From Fusobacterium sp. (lineage in GTDB: Bacteria; Fusobacteriota; Fusobacteriia; Fusobacteriales; Fusobacteriaceae), in contig DXWL01000003.1 in the NCBI GenBank assembly GCA_019416865.1, forward strand, positions 1-64,000: a stretch of 64,000 nucleotides of DNA, given 5' to 3'. The notes below the pieces were generated by a model, which did not search any database, was not told where the DNA came from, and saw nothing but the letters and a program-made list of their open reading frames with translations. Position numbers and translations under genes: made by a program. Below, piece after piece: positions 38,779 to 48,405 of the stretch; position 1 is the first letter of the stretch, and each line of letters starts with the position of its first letter.

Positions 38779-39908
38779 TGACTAGAATTGAGGAATTATT
38801 AAATAATTTTAGAGAAATAGCATATAATCCAGAAAAACAAATGGCTAAATATAAAGCTGAAGGTAAAAAAATAATCGGATGTTTCCCATACTATGTTCCT
38901 GAAGAAATAGTATATGCTGCAGGAATGGTTCCATTTGGTGTTTGGGGAACTCACGGAACAATCAGCAGAGCTAAAGAATATTTTGCATCTTTCTACTGTA
39001 CAATAGCTCAAATGAACTTAGAAATGGCATTAGAAGGAAAATTTGACGGATTATCAGGAGTTATCTTATCATCTATGTGTGATACTCTTCGTCCATTAAC
39101 TCAAAACTTTAAAGTGGCAATACCTCAATTACCATTTATGTTCTTAGCTCATCCACAAAACAGAAAACCTGAATATGGAATTAAATTTACTATGCATGAA
39201 TTCAGCAGAGTAAAAGGACAATTAGAAGAAATAGCTGGACATAAAATAGAAGATGAAAAAATGTTCGAAGCTTTTAAAGTTTACAATGAAAGCAGAGCTA
39301 CAAGAAGAGAATTCGTAAAACTTGCAGGAAAACACCTTGAAGCTATATCTGCAGTAAACAGATCTGCTGTACTTAAGAGTGCTTTCTTCATGCTTAAAGA
39401 TGAACATACAGCTATGTTAAAAGAACTTAATGCTGAACTAGCAAAACTTCCAGAAGTTAAATGGGATGGAATCAAAGTTCTTACTTCAGGAATCATCTTA
39501 GACAATCCTAAATTATTATCAATATTTGATGAATATAAAGTTGCTATAGTTGCTGATGATGTGGCTCATGAATCAAGAGCATTCACAACAGATGTTCCAA
39601 TGGATATAGAAGATCCAATCAGAGCTCTTGCAGTTCAATTTGCTAACCAAGACAACGATACAATCTTATACGATCCATTAATCGAAGAACGTCCAAAATA
39701 TGTAGCTAACAAAGCTAAAGAAGCAGGAGCAGATGGTGTTGTTGTAGTAATGATGCAGTTCTGTGACCCAGAAGAAATGGAATATCCATCATTAAGAAAA
39801 GCTCTTGATGAGGCTGGACTTCCTCATATTAAATTTGGATTCGACCAACAAATGGTTGACTTCGGACAAGCAAGAACTTCATTACAAGCTTTTGCAGAAA
39901 GCTTATAA
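38778..39908 (+). CDS. hgdB: (R)-2-hydroxyglutaryl-CoA dehydratase beta subunit
   Basis: A 376-residue beta subunit, close in length to A. fermentans HgdB (379). IIGCFPYYVPEEIVYAAG, the SSMCDTLRPL cysteine, the FPFMFLAHPQ-like PQLPFMFLAHPQ and the C-terminal MMQFCDPEEMEYPSLR are family marks; the cysteines bind the second [4Fe-4S] cluster. It starts within the hgdA stop (TAATG), so subunits are made in step. Last gene of the operon, followed by a terminator. Confidence 0.95.
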   Translation: MTRIEELLNNFREIAYNPEKQMAKYKAEGKKIIGCFPYYVPEEIVYAAGMVPFGVWGTHGTISRAKEYFASFYCTIAQMNLEMALEGKFDGLSGVILSSMCDTLRPLTQNFKVAIPQLPFMFLAHPQNRKPEYGIKFTMHEFSRVKGQLEEIAGHKIEDEKMFEAFKVYNESRATRREFVKLAGKHLEAISAVNRSAVLKSAFFMLKDEHTAMLKELNAELAKLPEVKWDGIKVLTSGIILDNPKLLSIFDEYKVAIVADDVAHESRAFTTDVPMDIEDPIRALAVQFANQDNDTILYDPLIEERPKYVANKAKEAGADGVVVVMMQFCDPEEMEYPSLRKALDEAGLPHIKFGFDQQMVDFGQARTSLQAFAESL

Positions 39909-39943
39909 TTTAAACTCCCAAACTTAACTTAAATAGAAAAATT

Positions 39944-39971
39944 AAAAAGCAACAGGAAACTGTTGCTTTTT
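39944..39971 (+). terminator. Terminator of the gcd/gct/hgd operon
   Basis: A 12-bp perfect stem AAAAAGCAACAG/CTGTTGCTTTTT with a GAAA tetraloop. Confidence 0.93.
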
Positions 39972-40017
39972 AAGATTTTATAGAGTTTTTATTTTAAGAA
40001 TTATAAAGGAGGCAAAT

Positions 40018-40905
40018 ATGCAGTTTACAGCTTTTAAAGATTTAAAATCTCAAAGAGAATATATTGGTATATTTGAAGGAGAAAATATTTTAGAAATAAA
40101 CTCTTTAGGACTTTCAAGAGAGTATAAAGATATGCAGGATGTAATAGAGAATTTTTCTCATAAAGACTGTGAAAAAATTCAAAATATTTTACAAGAGAAA
40201 GATTTTAATAATGCAGATATTTTTAAAACAGCTGAAGTAAAAATTTTATCTCCTATAAAAAAGACTGTACATGATATAATATGTGCAGGTTTTAACTACA
40301 TGGATCATTTGAAAGAAATAAAAAAAGACACTACAAGTAAACCATTAAACAGTGTATATTTTACAAAAAGAGCCAGTGTAATAATAGGGCAGGACGATGA
40401 AATAGATGGACATCTTGATATAGATGAAGCTCTTGATTATGAAGTGGAACTTGCTGTTATAATAGGAAAAAAAGGTTATAAAATAAAAGCTGAAGATGCA
40501 GAGGAGTATATTTTTGGTTATACTATTATGAATGATATATCTGCCAGAGGGCTTCAGGGAAAATACAGACAATGGTTTATAGGAAAGAGTCTTGATACTT
40601 TTACTTCCATAGGACCTGTAATAGTTTACAAAGATGAATTGAAAATGCCTTTTGATCTTGAAATTTCAAGTTATGTAAATGGAGAACTTAGACAGTCTTC
40701 AAATACAAATCTTATGATAACAAATATAAGAGATATGATAGCTGAACTTTCTCAAGGAATAACTCTTGAGCCTGGAGATATTATTTCGACAGGTACTTGT
40801 TCAGGTGTAGGAGTGGGATTTAAACCTCCTAAATATATGAAATCGAAAGATATAGTAGAATGTAAAATAGAAAGAATAGGAACATTGAGAAACATAGTAA
40901 AATAA
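40018..40905 (+). CDS. Fumarylacetoacetate hydrolase-family protein
   Basis: A 295-residue FAH-family enzyme. These are metal-dependent hydrolases or decarboxylases of 2-oxo acids and acylpyruvates. The C-terminal catalytic domain starts near residue 85 (DIICAGFNYMDHLKE). Metal ligands are expected in DYEVELAVIIGKKG; MNDISARG, the GKSLDTFTSIGPVI loop and PGDIISTGTCSGVGVG complete the fold. The N-terminal 80 residues are the usual FAH cap. The gene is followed after 19 bases by a sodium:solute symporter, so the enzyme probably acts on its substrate, perhaps an organic or sugar-derived keto acid. AAAGGAGG precedes ATG. Confidence 0.85.
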   Translation: MQFTAFKDLKSQREYIGIFEGENILEINSLGLSREYKDMQDVIENFSHKDCEKIQNILQEKDFNNADIFKTAEVKILSPIKKTVHDIICAGFNYMDHLKEIKKDTTSKPLNSVYFTKRASVIIGQDDEIDGHLDIDEALDYEVELAVIIGKKGYKIKAEDAEEYIFGYTIMNDISARGLQGKYRQWFIGKSLDTFTSIGPVIVYKDELKMPFDLEISSYVNGELRQSSNTNLMITNIRDMIAELSQGITLEPGDIISTGTCSGVGVGFKPPKYMKSKDIVECKIERIGTLRNIVK

Positions 40906-40924
40906 ATTTTTTTGGAGTGATCAG

Positions 40925-42301
40925 ATGCAGTTAAGTGTATATCACCTTTTAGGAATAGGAATAGTTGTAATCCTTATGTGTTTTGTGGGGATTTTCAGTG
41001 GAAAAAATACAAAAAATGCTAAGGATTTCAATACAGGAAATTCAGGGCTTACAACAGCAGTAATTGTAGGAACAATAACAGGAACTCTGGTAGGGGGAGC
41101 TTCTACCATTGCTACAACTCAATTAGCTTTTGAATATGGTTATTCAGCTCTTTGGTTTAATCTTGGTTCAGGTTTAGGTTGTTTGTGTTTGGGGCTTTTC
41201 TTTACAGATAGATTGAGAAAAAATAATACGCTTACAATTCAAGAGATGCTTGAAAACAGATATGGGAAAAAGGTAGGAACTATATCAGCTGTTTTCAGTT
41301 CTCTGGGAATATTTTTAAGTATAGTGGCACAGCTTTTTTCTGCAATAACAATTCTTGTAACAGTCTTTCCTATGAGTATAACTACAGCTGGAATAATTAC
41401 CTGTATGGTTATGGGGTCCTATGTTGTTTTTGGAGGGATAAAAGGAACAGGGATAATAGGAGTAATAAAACTTGCACTTCTTTATATTGCTCTTATTTTT
41501 ATGGTATACACAGCTTTTGCTTCAATAGGAAACATGGATGAGTTTATCTCATATTTCCCCCGTGAAAAATATTTTAATTTTTTTGCAAGGGGAATGTGGA
41601 AGGATTTGAGTGGTGGGCTTTCACTTATGTTGGGGGTTATCTGTACTCAAACTTATGTTCAGGTTATTATAGCAGGAAGAAATAAAAAGGCTGCTGTTCA
41701 AGGGACACTTATAAGTGCTTGTCTTATTCCCCCTATAAGTATAGCCGGAATAGTTGTAGGAATGTTTATGAAATATCATTTTCCTAATATGAACTCAGCT
41801 CTTGCTTTTCCAATGTTTGTAATAAATTATATTCCTGATCTTGCAGGAGGACTTATTTTAGGGACTCTTTTTGTGGTGATAACAGGATCTGGAGCAGGAC
41901 TTATTTTGGGAATATGCAGTATTATGTCAAATAATATTTATCCTAAAATTTTTCCAAATATTAAAGAGAACAGAAAACTTTTTATGATAAGAGGAACTAT
42001 TGCAGCAGTGCTTCTTCTTACATTCAGTACAACTCTTGGAAATGGAAAAGATTTTATTTTGGAATGGAGTTTTATGGCAATGGGGCTTAGAGCTATGACA
42101 GTTTTATTTCCAATGTGCAGTATTTTATTTTTAAAGAAAAAAATAAAAAATATATATGTACTGGCAAGTATAACTTTAAGTCCTCTTCTTGTAGCTGCAG
42201 GAAATATGATTTTTAATCTTAAAATAGATGCTCTTTACACAGGACTTGCGATATCTTTTGTGATAATGGCAGGAGGATATATTTTTTCTTCTGAAAAATA
42301 A
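40925..42301 (+). CDS. Sodium:solute symporter family (SSS) transporter
   Basis: A 458-residue membrane carrier with about 12-13 spans of the SSS/LeuT fold. GTLVGGASTIATTQLAFEYG near residue 55 is the broken first helix with the Na+ site; FTDRLRKNNTLTIQEMLENRYG is the typical loop after it. SSS members import sugars, proline, pantothenate, or organic acids; the substrate is unknown. It is cotranscribed with the FAH enzyme gene, pointing to an organic acid. The start has TTTGGAGTG upstream. Confidence 0.85.
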   Translation: MQLSVYHLLGIGIVVILMCFVGIFSGKNTKNAKDFNTGNSGLTTAVIVGTITGTLVGGASTIATTQLAFEYGYSALWFNLGSGLGCLCLGLFFTDRLRKNNTLTIQEMLENRYGKKVGTISAVFSSLGIFLSIVAQLFSAITILVTVFPMSITTAGIITCMVMGSYVVFGGIKGTGIIGVIKLALLYIALIFMVYTAFASIGNMDEFISYFPREKYFNFFARGMWKDLSGGLSLMLGVICTQTYVQVIIAGRNKKAAVQGTLISACLIPPISIAGIVVGMFMKYHFPNMNSALAFPMFVINYIPDLAGGLILGTLFVVITGSGAGLILGICSIMSNNIYPKIFPNIKENRKLFMIRGTIAAVLLLTFSTTLGNGKDFILEWSFMAMGLRAMTVLFPMCSILFLKKKIKNIYVLASITLSPLLVAAGNMIFNLKIDALYTGLAISFVIMAGGYIFSSEK

Positions 42302-42315
42302 TAAATTATTTAAAT

Positions 42316-42354
42316 GGAGCTGTTGCAAATTTAAATGCAGCAGCCCTTTTTTTA
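42316..42354 (+). terminator. Terminator after the FAH-symporter pair
   Basis: GCTGTTGCA pairs with TGCAGCAGC (one G-T pair), then CC and seven T. Confidence 0.9.
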
Positions 42355-42451
42355 TTAATTAAAAAAGAATAGTAAATGTTTGAAAAAAAATATAAGAAAT
42401 CAAATACTGAACAAAAAAGAAAATAAAATTGTAAAAAAACTGTAAAAATAA

Positions 42452-42508
42452 TTTCTTTTTTTTGGAATATATGATATCATAAAAATAAGTAATGTTAACG
42501 ATAACATT
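42452..42508 (+). promoter_or_regulatory. Promoter and LacI-type operator of the sugar ABC operon
   Basis: AATGTTAACGATAACATT (42491-42508) is an 18-bp LacI-family palindrome with a central CG; only the two bases flanking the CG break symmetry. A weak promoter TTTCTT (42452-42457), 17 bases, TATCAT (42475-42480) would place the operator at about +4 to +21, so the LacI protein encoded next should repress its own operon. Confidence 0.72.
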
Positions 42509-42533
42509 TTTGTAAATAGAGAGTGTGATATAG

Positions 42534-43568
42534 ATGGCTATAGAGAAAAAAAAGAATATTACAATAAAAGATATAGCTAAACTTTCAGGATATTCTACAC
42601 AGACAGTTTCACGGGTTGTGAATAATGATGCAAAAGTAAAAAAGGAAACTAAAGAAAAAATTTTAGAGATAATAAAAAAATATAATTATAAGTCAAATTA
42701 TTATGCAAAATCATTGGTATCTAAAAGCAGTAAAAATATACTTATTTTACTTAAAAGAAGATCAGGACATAAGGCAACTATTTGGACAAATATTTTAGTA
42801 AATGAGGTAATTTTAAAAAATAAAAGAGATGATATATCTATAATGGTAGAACATTATTATAATGATGAGGAACTAAAAAAATCTTTGATAAATAAGAGCA
42901 GTTCTTTTGTAGATGGTGTCATACTTTTTTATGAAGAAAAAAATGATAAAAGAATTGAAATTTTAAAAAGAAATGAAATTCCTTTTGTAGTATTTGGAAA
43001 AAGCTATGATGAAGAAAATATTTATGTAAGTAATGATGATTTTAATTCCAGCTTCAAAGCAATAGAAAACTTTTTTAAAGATGGAATTGAAAATATTGCT
43101 TTTATAACAGGAAGCAGCAGCCCTATGAATGAAGAAAGATTACGTGGAGTACAGGAAGCTTATAGAAAAAATAATAAAGATATATCTAAATTGATAATAG
43201 AGAGAGAGGTTAATACCTCTGATGAAATAAAAAGAACAGCAAGAAAGTATATAGATAATTTACCTGAATGTTTTTTTGTAAATGGAGATGAAAAAGCTAT
43301 TGTCTTAATGAGAGAGCTTTTTAATTTTGGGATACAAGTACCAAGAGATGTATTAATTATGGGGTTTGATAAACTTCCAGTTTCAGAATATACAATTCCT
43401 TCTCTGAGTACTGTTTCATTAAACTACAAAAAATTAGCAGAAAAATTATTAGAAAAATTAATAAATATGATGGAGGGGATAGAAGAGAAAAAAGAGGAGA
43501 TAGAAAGTGAATTGGTTCTAAGAGAAAGTACTGATATAAAAAAGTTTAAAAATCAAGGAGGGAAATGA
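42534..43568 (+). CDS. LacI-family repressor
   Basis: A 344-residue regulator with an N-terminal LacI HTH (ITIKDIAKLSGYSTQTVSRVVN, residues 9-30; hinge helix near SNYYAKSLVSK) and a periplasmic-binding-like sensor domain. It is lysine-rich. It heads an operon with a sugar-type ABC transporter and overlaps the binding-protein gene (ATGA). The likely effector is the transported sugar or a derivative. The ribosome site is weak (GAGAG), which would keep its level low relative to the transporter. Confidence 0.93.
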   Translation: MAIEKKKNITIKDIAKLSGYSTQTVSRVVNNDAKVKKETKEKILEIIKKYNYKSNYYAKSLVSKSSKNILILLKRRSGHKATIWTNILVNEVILKNKRDDISIMVEHYYNDEELKKSLINKSSSFVDGVILFYEEKNDKRIEILKRNEIPFVVFGKSYDEENIYVSNDDFNSSFKAIENFFKDGIENIAFITGSSSPMNEERLRGVQEAYRKNNKDISKLIIEREVNTSDEIKRTARKYIDNLPECFFVNGDEKAIVLMRELFNFGIQVPRDVLIMGFDKLPVSEYTIPSLSTVSLNYKKLAEKLLEKLINMMEGIEEKKEEIESELVLRESTDIKKFKNQGGK

Positions 43569-44881
43569 TGAAAGGGTTAAAAAAAGCGATTTTAATTGGA
43601 ATGAGTTTAATGACACTTGGACTTGCAGGATGTGGTGGAGAGAAGAAAGCTCAAGAAGCAGAAGATGGAAAAGTTAAATTAACATTTTACTTTCCAGTAA
43701 ATGTAGGTGGAAAGGCAGCAAATTTAGTAAGTGAAATGACTGAACAATTCAACAGCCAAAACAGTGATATAGTTGTTGAGCCTGTATATACAGGAAATTA
43801 TGACGATACTGTAACAAAAATACAAACAGCAGCTCAAGGTGGAAATCCTCCAGAACTATTCGTTAGTTTAGCAACTCAAAGATTTACACTTGCTCATGCT
43901 GGAATGGCAATGCCACTTGATAATTTAATAGCAGAAGACGGAGAAGATGGAAAAGCTTATATAAATGATTTCTTAACAGGATTTATGGAAGACTCATATG
44001 TAGATGGAAAAATCTATTCTATTCCATTCCAAAGAAGTACAATGGTATTATTCTATAATAAAGATGCTTTCAAAGAAGTTGGTTTAGATCCTGAAAAAGC
44101 TCCTACTACTTGGCAGGAACTTGCAGATTATGGAGTAAAACTAACAACTGAAAACAGAAAAGGTGTTGGAATAGCTCTTAACTCTGGATCAGCTCAATGG
44201 GGATTCACAGGATTTGCTCTTCAAAATAGTGCTGATGGAAGAAATCTTATGAGTGAAGATGGAAAAGAAGTATACTTCAATACTTCTGAAAACGTAGAAG
44301 CATTACAATTTTGGTTAGATTTACAAAATAAATATAAAGCAATGGCAACAGGAATTGTTCAATGGACAGATCTTCCAACTCAATTCTTAGCAGGGGAAGT
44401 AGCTATGATATATCATACAACTGGAAACTTTGCTAACATAAGAGATAATGCAAAATTTGACTATGGTGTAGCATTCTTACCTGGAAATAAAAGAATAGCA
44501 GCTCCTACAGGAGGAGGAAACTTCTATATTACTCCAAACTTACCTGAAGCAAAAGAAAAAGCAGCTTGGAAATTTATTAAATTTATGACAAATCCAGACA
44601 ATGTTGCTAAATGGAGTATTGAAACAGGATATGTTCCTACAAGAGAAAGTGCTTACCAAACAGAACAACTAAAAGAATACTATGGAAAATATCCAGAAGC
44701 TTTAGTTGCTTATGAACAACTTCCATATGCAAAACCAGAACTTACAACTTACAATGCAGCTCAAATATGGAGAGTATTAAACGACCATATCCAATCAGCT
44801 GTAACAGGAGAAGCAACTCCTAAAGAAGCTTTAGACAATGCACAAAAAGAAGCTACTGAAATTTTAAGTGAATATAAATAA
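43565..44881 (+). CDS. ABC transporter sugar-binding lipoprotein (family 1)
   Basis: A 438-residue extracytoplasmic binding protein with a lipoprotein signal (LGLAGC, lipidated Cys23 counted from the first of two start methionines; the second, at 43568, is equally likely). The fold is that of family 1 solute-binding proteins (UgpB/MalE): LAGEVAMIYHTTGNFANIRD and KWSIETGYVPTRESAY are typical. AAGGAGGG precedes the starts, within the end of the LacI gene. Substrates of relatives include oligosaccharides and glycerol-phosphate esters. Confidence 0.91.
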   Translation: MMKGLKKAILIGMSLMTLGLAGCGGEKKAQEAEDGKVKLTFYFPVNVGGKAANLVSEMTEQFNSQNSDIVVEPVYTGNYDDTVTKIQTAAQGGNPPELFVSLATQRFTLAHAGMAMPLDNLIAEDGEDGKAYINDFLTGFMEDSYVDGKIYSIPFQRSTMVLFYNKDAFKEVGLDPEKAPTTWQELADYGVKLTTENRKGVGIALNSGSAQWGFTGFALQNSADGRNLMSEDGKEVYFNTSENVEALQFWLDLQNKYKAMATGIVQWTDLPTQFLAGEVAMIYHTTGNFANIRDNAKFDYGVAFLPGNKRIAAPTGGGNFYITPNLPEAKEKAAWKFIKFMTNPDNVAKWSIETGYVPTRESAYQTEQLKEYYGKYPEALVAYEQLPYAKPELTTYNAAQIWRVLNDHIQSAVTGEATPKEALDNAQKEATEILSEYK

Positions 44882-44899
44882 GATAGATGAGGATTTCAG

Positions 44900-45787
44900 A
44901 TGAAAATAACTAAGAAAATGAAAGAAAATTTAACTGCTTGGGCTCTTTTGAGCCCAGCAATATTATTTATGCTGGTATTTACAGTGTACCCTATATTTAA
45001 GAGTATATCTTTAAGTTTCAGCAAATATAGTTTAGGAATGAAGGAGCCTATATTTATAGGGCTTAAAAACTACATTGACTTAGCTAAAAGTCCGTTGTTT
45101 TGGAAGATAATGTGGAATACAATATATTTTTCACTTATAACTATAGTTCCAAGTTTAGTGATAGGATTATTACTTGCTTTACTTGTTAACAGAAAAAATA
45201 AAAATGTTGGATTTTTAAGAACTGTATTTTTCTACCCAGTTGTTATGCCTATGATAGCAGTAGCAAGTATATGGTTTTTTATTTATATGGGTAAAAATGG
45301 ATTGTTTGACCAATTGCTTATGGCACTTGGAATGGAACCTATGAATGTTTTATCTAACAGAAAAACTGTGCTTCCTTTCATGGCAATAATGTATGTATGG
45401 AAAGAAGTAGGATTTATAATGGTATTTTACTTAGCTGGTCTGCAGAATATTTCAGGAGAGCTGTATGAAGCAGCTTTAATTGATGGAGCTAGTCCTTGGA
45501 AAATATTAAAATATATAACTATCCCACTTTTAAAACCAACTACTATTTTTATTTCAACAGTGGCACTTACTAACTCATTTAAGTTGGTAGACCATATAGT
45601 TATTATGACAGAGGGAGCTCCAAATAATGGAAGTACATTACTGCTTTATTATATTTATCAACAATCATTTGTTAACTTTAACTATGGAAAAGCAGGGGCA
45701 TTAACTGTTGTAATGTTGATTTTATTGTTAATTGTATCTTTACCTAGATTCTTTAAACAAGATAAAAATACTCATTACAATTCATAA
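44900..45787 (+). CDS. ABC sugar permease, UgpA/MalF type
   Basis: A 295-residue inner-membrane permease with six spans. The EAA loop EAALIDGASPWKILKYITIPLLKP docks on the ATPase. LLSPAILFMLVFTVYPIFKS is the typical first span. It is 18 bases after the binding-protein gene and pairs with the next permease. Confidence 0.93.
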   Translation: MKITKKMKENLTAWALLSPAILFMLVFTVYPIFKSISLSFSKYSLGMKEPIFIGLKNYIDLAKSPLFWKIMWNTIYFSLITIVPSLVIGLLLALLVNRKNKNVGFLRTVFFYPVVMPMIAVASIWFFIYMGKNGLFDQLLMALGMEPMNVLSNRKTVLPFMAIMYVWKEVGFIMVFYLAGLQNISGELYEAALIDGASPWKILKYITIPLLKPTTIFISTVALTNSFKLVDHIVIMTEGAPNNGSTLLLYYIYQQSFVNFNYGKAGALTVVMLILLLIVSLPRFFKQDKNTHYNS

Positions 45788-45799
45788 GAGGAGAAAAGA

Positions 45800-46618
45800 A
45801 TGAATAAAAATAAAACAGGAGATAAATTAATAACAGTATTGGGATATGTAATAGCTCTTTTATGGCTTATTCCACTTGTTTGGATGGTAGGTACAGCTTT
45901 TTCAGAGCCGTCTTTTAAAATGTCTTTATTTCCAAAGACAGCTTTTACACTGGATAATATAAAATATGTATGGAATGCAGTTCCTTTTAAAACTTATTAT
46001 ATAAATACAATATTAATTGTTGTTGTTACTTTTGCAATTCAAGTTTTTACATCAACAATGGCTGCTTATGCTTTAGCTGTTATGGATTTTAAAGGAGTAG
46101 CAATAGTATTTATAATTATATTTATGCAGATAATAATTCCAAATGATGTACTTATTACACCTAACTTTATGGTACTTAGAGAACTTGGAATGCTTAATAC
46201 AAAAGTAGGAATTATGCTGCCGTTTTTAGGATCAGCTTTTGGAATATTCCTGCTTAGACAACATTTTAAAAGTATTCCAAAATCACTTGCTGAAGCAGCA
46301 AGAATAGATGGAGCAAGTACTTGGCAGATAATATGGAAAATATATATGCCTTGTGCAAAACCTGCTTATCTTTCTTTTGGTGTAGTTTCTGTAAGTTATC
46401 ACTGGAATAACTATCTATGGCCGTTAATTGTAACAAACTCTACACATAACAGAACTCTTACAGTTGGACTGGCTCTTTTTGCAAAATCTAAAGAGGCAAA
46501 TTTACAGTGGGCAAATGTGTGTGCAGCAACTTTTATAATAATATTCCCACTAATAATACTGTTCTTTATACTACAAAAACAATTTATAGATAGTTTTATG
46601 AACTCAGGTATAAAATAA
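45800..46618 (+). CDS. ABC sugar permease, UgpE/MalG type
   Basis: A 272-residue second permease with six spans and EAA loop EAARIDGASTWQIIWKIYMP. The C-terminus QKQFIDSFMNSGIK is the usual family end. It forms a heterodimer with the preceding permease. GAGGAG precedes ATG, 12 bases after that gene. Confidence 0.93.
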   Translation: MNKNKTGDKLITVLGYVIALLWLIPLVWMVGTAFSEPSFKMSLFPKTAFTLDNIKYVWNAVPFKTYYINTILIVVVTFAIQVFTSTMAAYALAVMDFKGVAIVFIIIFMQIIIPNDVLITPNFMVLRELGMLNTKVGIMLPFLGSAFGIFLLRQHFKSIPKSLAEAARIDGASTWQIIWKIYMPCAKPAYLSFGVVSVSYHWNNYLWPLIVTNSTHNRTLTVGLALFAKSKEANLQWANVCAATFIIIFPLIILFFILQKQFIDSFMNSGIK

Positions 46619-46627
46619 GGAGAAAAA

Positions 46628-47317
46628 ATGATATTAAATTTTTTAGGATTAGGTTCTGCTTTTTTTCCGGAACTAAAAAATACAAGTGCATATTATGAAA
46701 CAGAGGATACTCTATATCTTTTTGACTGTGGAGAAACAGTTTTTGAAGAGTTATTGAGAAGAAATCTTATAAATAAAAAAAATATTAAAATATTGGTAAC
46801 ACATACTCACTGTGATCATGTTGGAAGTTTGGGAAGTCTGTTATCTTATTGCTATTTTATTCAAAATAAAAAAGTGGGAGAGGTAATTCACCCGACAGAT
46901 CATGTAAAAAAATTCTTAGATATAGTTGGAATTGATAAAGCACTATATAATTATAAAACATCTTTAAATGATGAAAATATATCTGTTGAACCTATAGTGG
47001 TTCCCCATGTGGAAGATATGGTATCTTATGGATATTTAATTACTGCAGGAGAAAAGAAGGCGTTCTACAGTGGAGATTGTGCAAGAGTTCCTGATGCAGT
47101 GTTGGAAAAATATCTGAATGGAGAGATTGATGAGATGTATTTGGATATTTCAAGTAAAAAATCTTCTCATGCAGCTCATGGAAATATTTTTGATTTAGAA
47201 GAGATGGTTCCTTTTGAAAAGAGAAAAGGGGTTTACTGTATGCATCTTGACAGAGATTACAGAGATATAATGAAAGAAAAAAATTTTGGAATAATAGAGA
47301 TTGAGGGTGAAAGATAA
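46628..47317 (+). CDS. Metallo-beta-lactamase-fold hydrolase (RNase Z-like)
   Basis: A 229-residue MBL-fold protein. The metal motif is THTHCDHVG (H59, H61, D63, H64), with further ligands in VPHVED, SGDCAR and CMHLD, as in RNase Z/PhnP/cyclic-phosphodiesterase relatives rather than lactamases. It starts 9 bases after the permease gene and overlaps the ATPase gene by one base, so it is a fixed member of the transporter operon. It likely cleaves the imported compound, for instance a phosphodiester; that is inferred from fold and position only. Confidence 0.82.
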   Translation: MILNFLGLGSAFFPELKNTSAYYETEDTLYLFDCGETVFEELLRRNLINKKNIKILVTHTHCDHVGSLGSLLSYCYFIQNKKVGEVIHPTDHVKKFLDIVGIDKALYNYKTSLNDENISVEPIVVPHVEDMVSYGYLITAGEKKAFYSGDCARVPDAVLEKYLNGEIDEMYLDISSKKSSHAAHGNIFDLEEMVPFEKRKGVYCMHLDRDYRDIMKEKNFGIIEIEGER

Positions 47318-48405
47318 TGGCGAGTATAAAAATAAAAAACTTATGCAAGATATATCCAAACGGGTATTATGCTTTAAAAAACTTTAATTTGGATATAGAA
47401 GATAAAGAGTTTATCATATTTGTAGGGCCGTCTGGTTGTGGAAAATCTACAACACTTAGAATGATAGCTGGTCTTGAAGAGATATCTTCAGGAGAGTTAT
47501 GGCTAAACGACAGACTTATAAATGATGTGGAACCAAAAGACAGAGATATAGCAATGGTTTTCCAAAACTATGCTCTTTATCCTCATATGAATGTGTATGA
47601 AAATATGTCTTTTGGATTAAAGTTAAAAAATACTAAAAAAGAGCTTATAGACGAAGCTGTAAATAAAGCTGCCAAAATATTAAACCTTTCAACTTTGTTA
47701 GACAGATATCCAAAAGAACTGTCAGGAGGACAAAGACAGAGGGTTGCCATGGGTCGTGCTATTGTAAGAACTCCAAAAGTATTTTTAATGGACGAACCTC
47801 TTTCAAACTTGGATGCTAAATTAAGAGCTCATATGAGAGTTGAAATTTCAAGACTTCATAAAGAGCTTGGAGCAACTTTTATATATGTAACACATGACCA
47901 AACAGAAGCTATGACTCTTGGTACCAGAATTGTTGTTATGAAGGACGGAGTAATTCAACAGGTAGACAGTCCAAGAAATCTTTATTATCATCCAAGCAAT
48001 ATATTTGTTGCAGGATTTATAGGAACTCCTCAAATAAACTTTATTCCAAGTACTGTAGTTGAAGAAGAGGGAAAAGTATTTGTTAAAAATGAAATTCTTA
48101 AAAAGCAAGTACTTGAAGAAGATGCTAAAATCTTGAGAGAGAAAAATTATATTGGAAAAGATATAATTATAGGAGTAAGACCTGAAAATGTGATTATGAC
48201 AGAGGAGAAAAATCAAGGTTTAAAAATTGATAACTATGAAATGATAGGTTCAGAATCATATATCTATACTAAATTTAATGATGTTAATTTAATAGCAAGA
48301 ATAAGTTCAAATATTCCTGTTTCTGTAGGAGATGGTATTGGTATAGATATAGATGAAAAATTCATACATTTCTTTGATAAAGAAAGTGAACTTTCAATAA
48401 AATAA
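47317..48405 (+). CDS. ABC sugar transporter ATPase (MsmK/UgpC type)
   Basis: A 362-residue ATPase. Walker A GPSGCGKST (37-45), Q-loop MVFQNYALYPHM, signature LSGGQRQRVAMGRAIV, Walker B VFLMDEPLSNLDAKLR and the H-loop THDQTEAM are intact. The C-terminal TOBE-type domain (VRPENVIM) is normal for sugar importers. It overlaps both neighbours by one base (TAATG). Confidence 0.95.
   Translation: MASIKIKNLCKIYPNGYYALKNFNLDIEDKEFIIFVGPSGCGKSTTLRMIAGLEEISSGELWLNDRLINDVEPKDRDIAMVFQNYALYPHMNVYENMSFGLKLKNTKKELIDEAVNKAAKILNLSTLLDRYPKELSGGQRQRVAMGRAIVRTPKVFLMDEPLSNLDAKLRAHMRVEISRLHKELGATFIYVTHDQTEAMTLGTRIVVMKDGVIQQVDSPRNLYYHPSNIFVAGFIGTPQINFIPSTVVEEEGKVFVKNEILKKQVLEEDAKILREKNYIGKDIIIGVRPENVIMTEEKNQGLKIDNYEMIGSESYIYTKFNDVNLIARISSNIPVSVGDGIGIDIDEKFIHFFDKESELSIK

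Noticed and set aside
41100..42300. Assigning the SSS transporter to proline or pantothenate
   Set aside because: Family motifs do not separate the substrates, and the adjoining FAH gene points instead to an organic acid.
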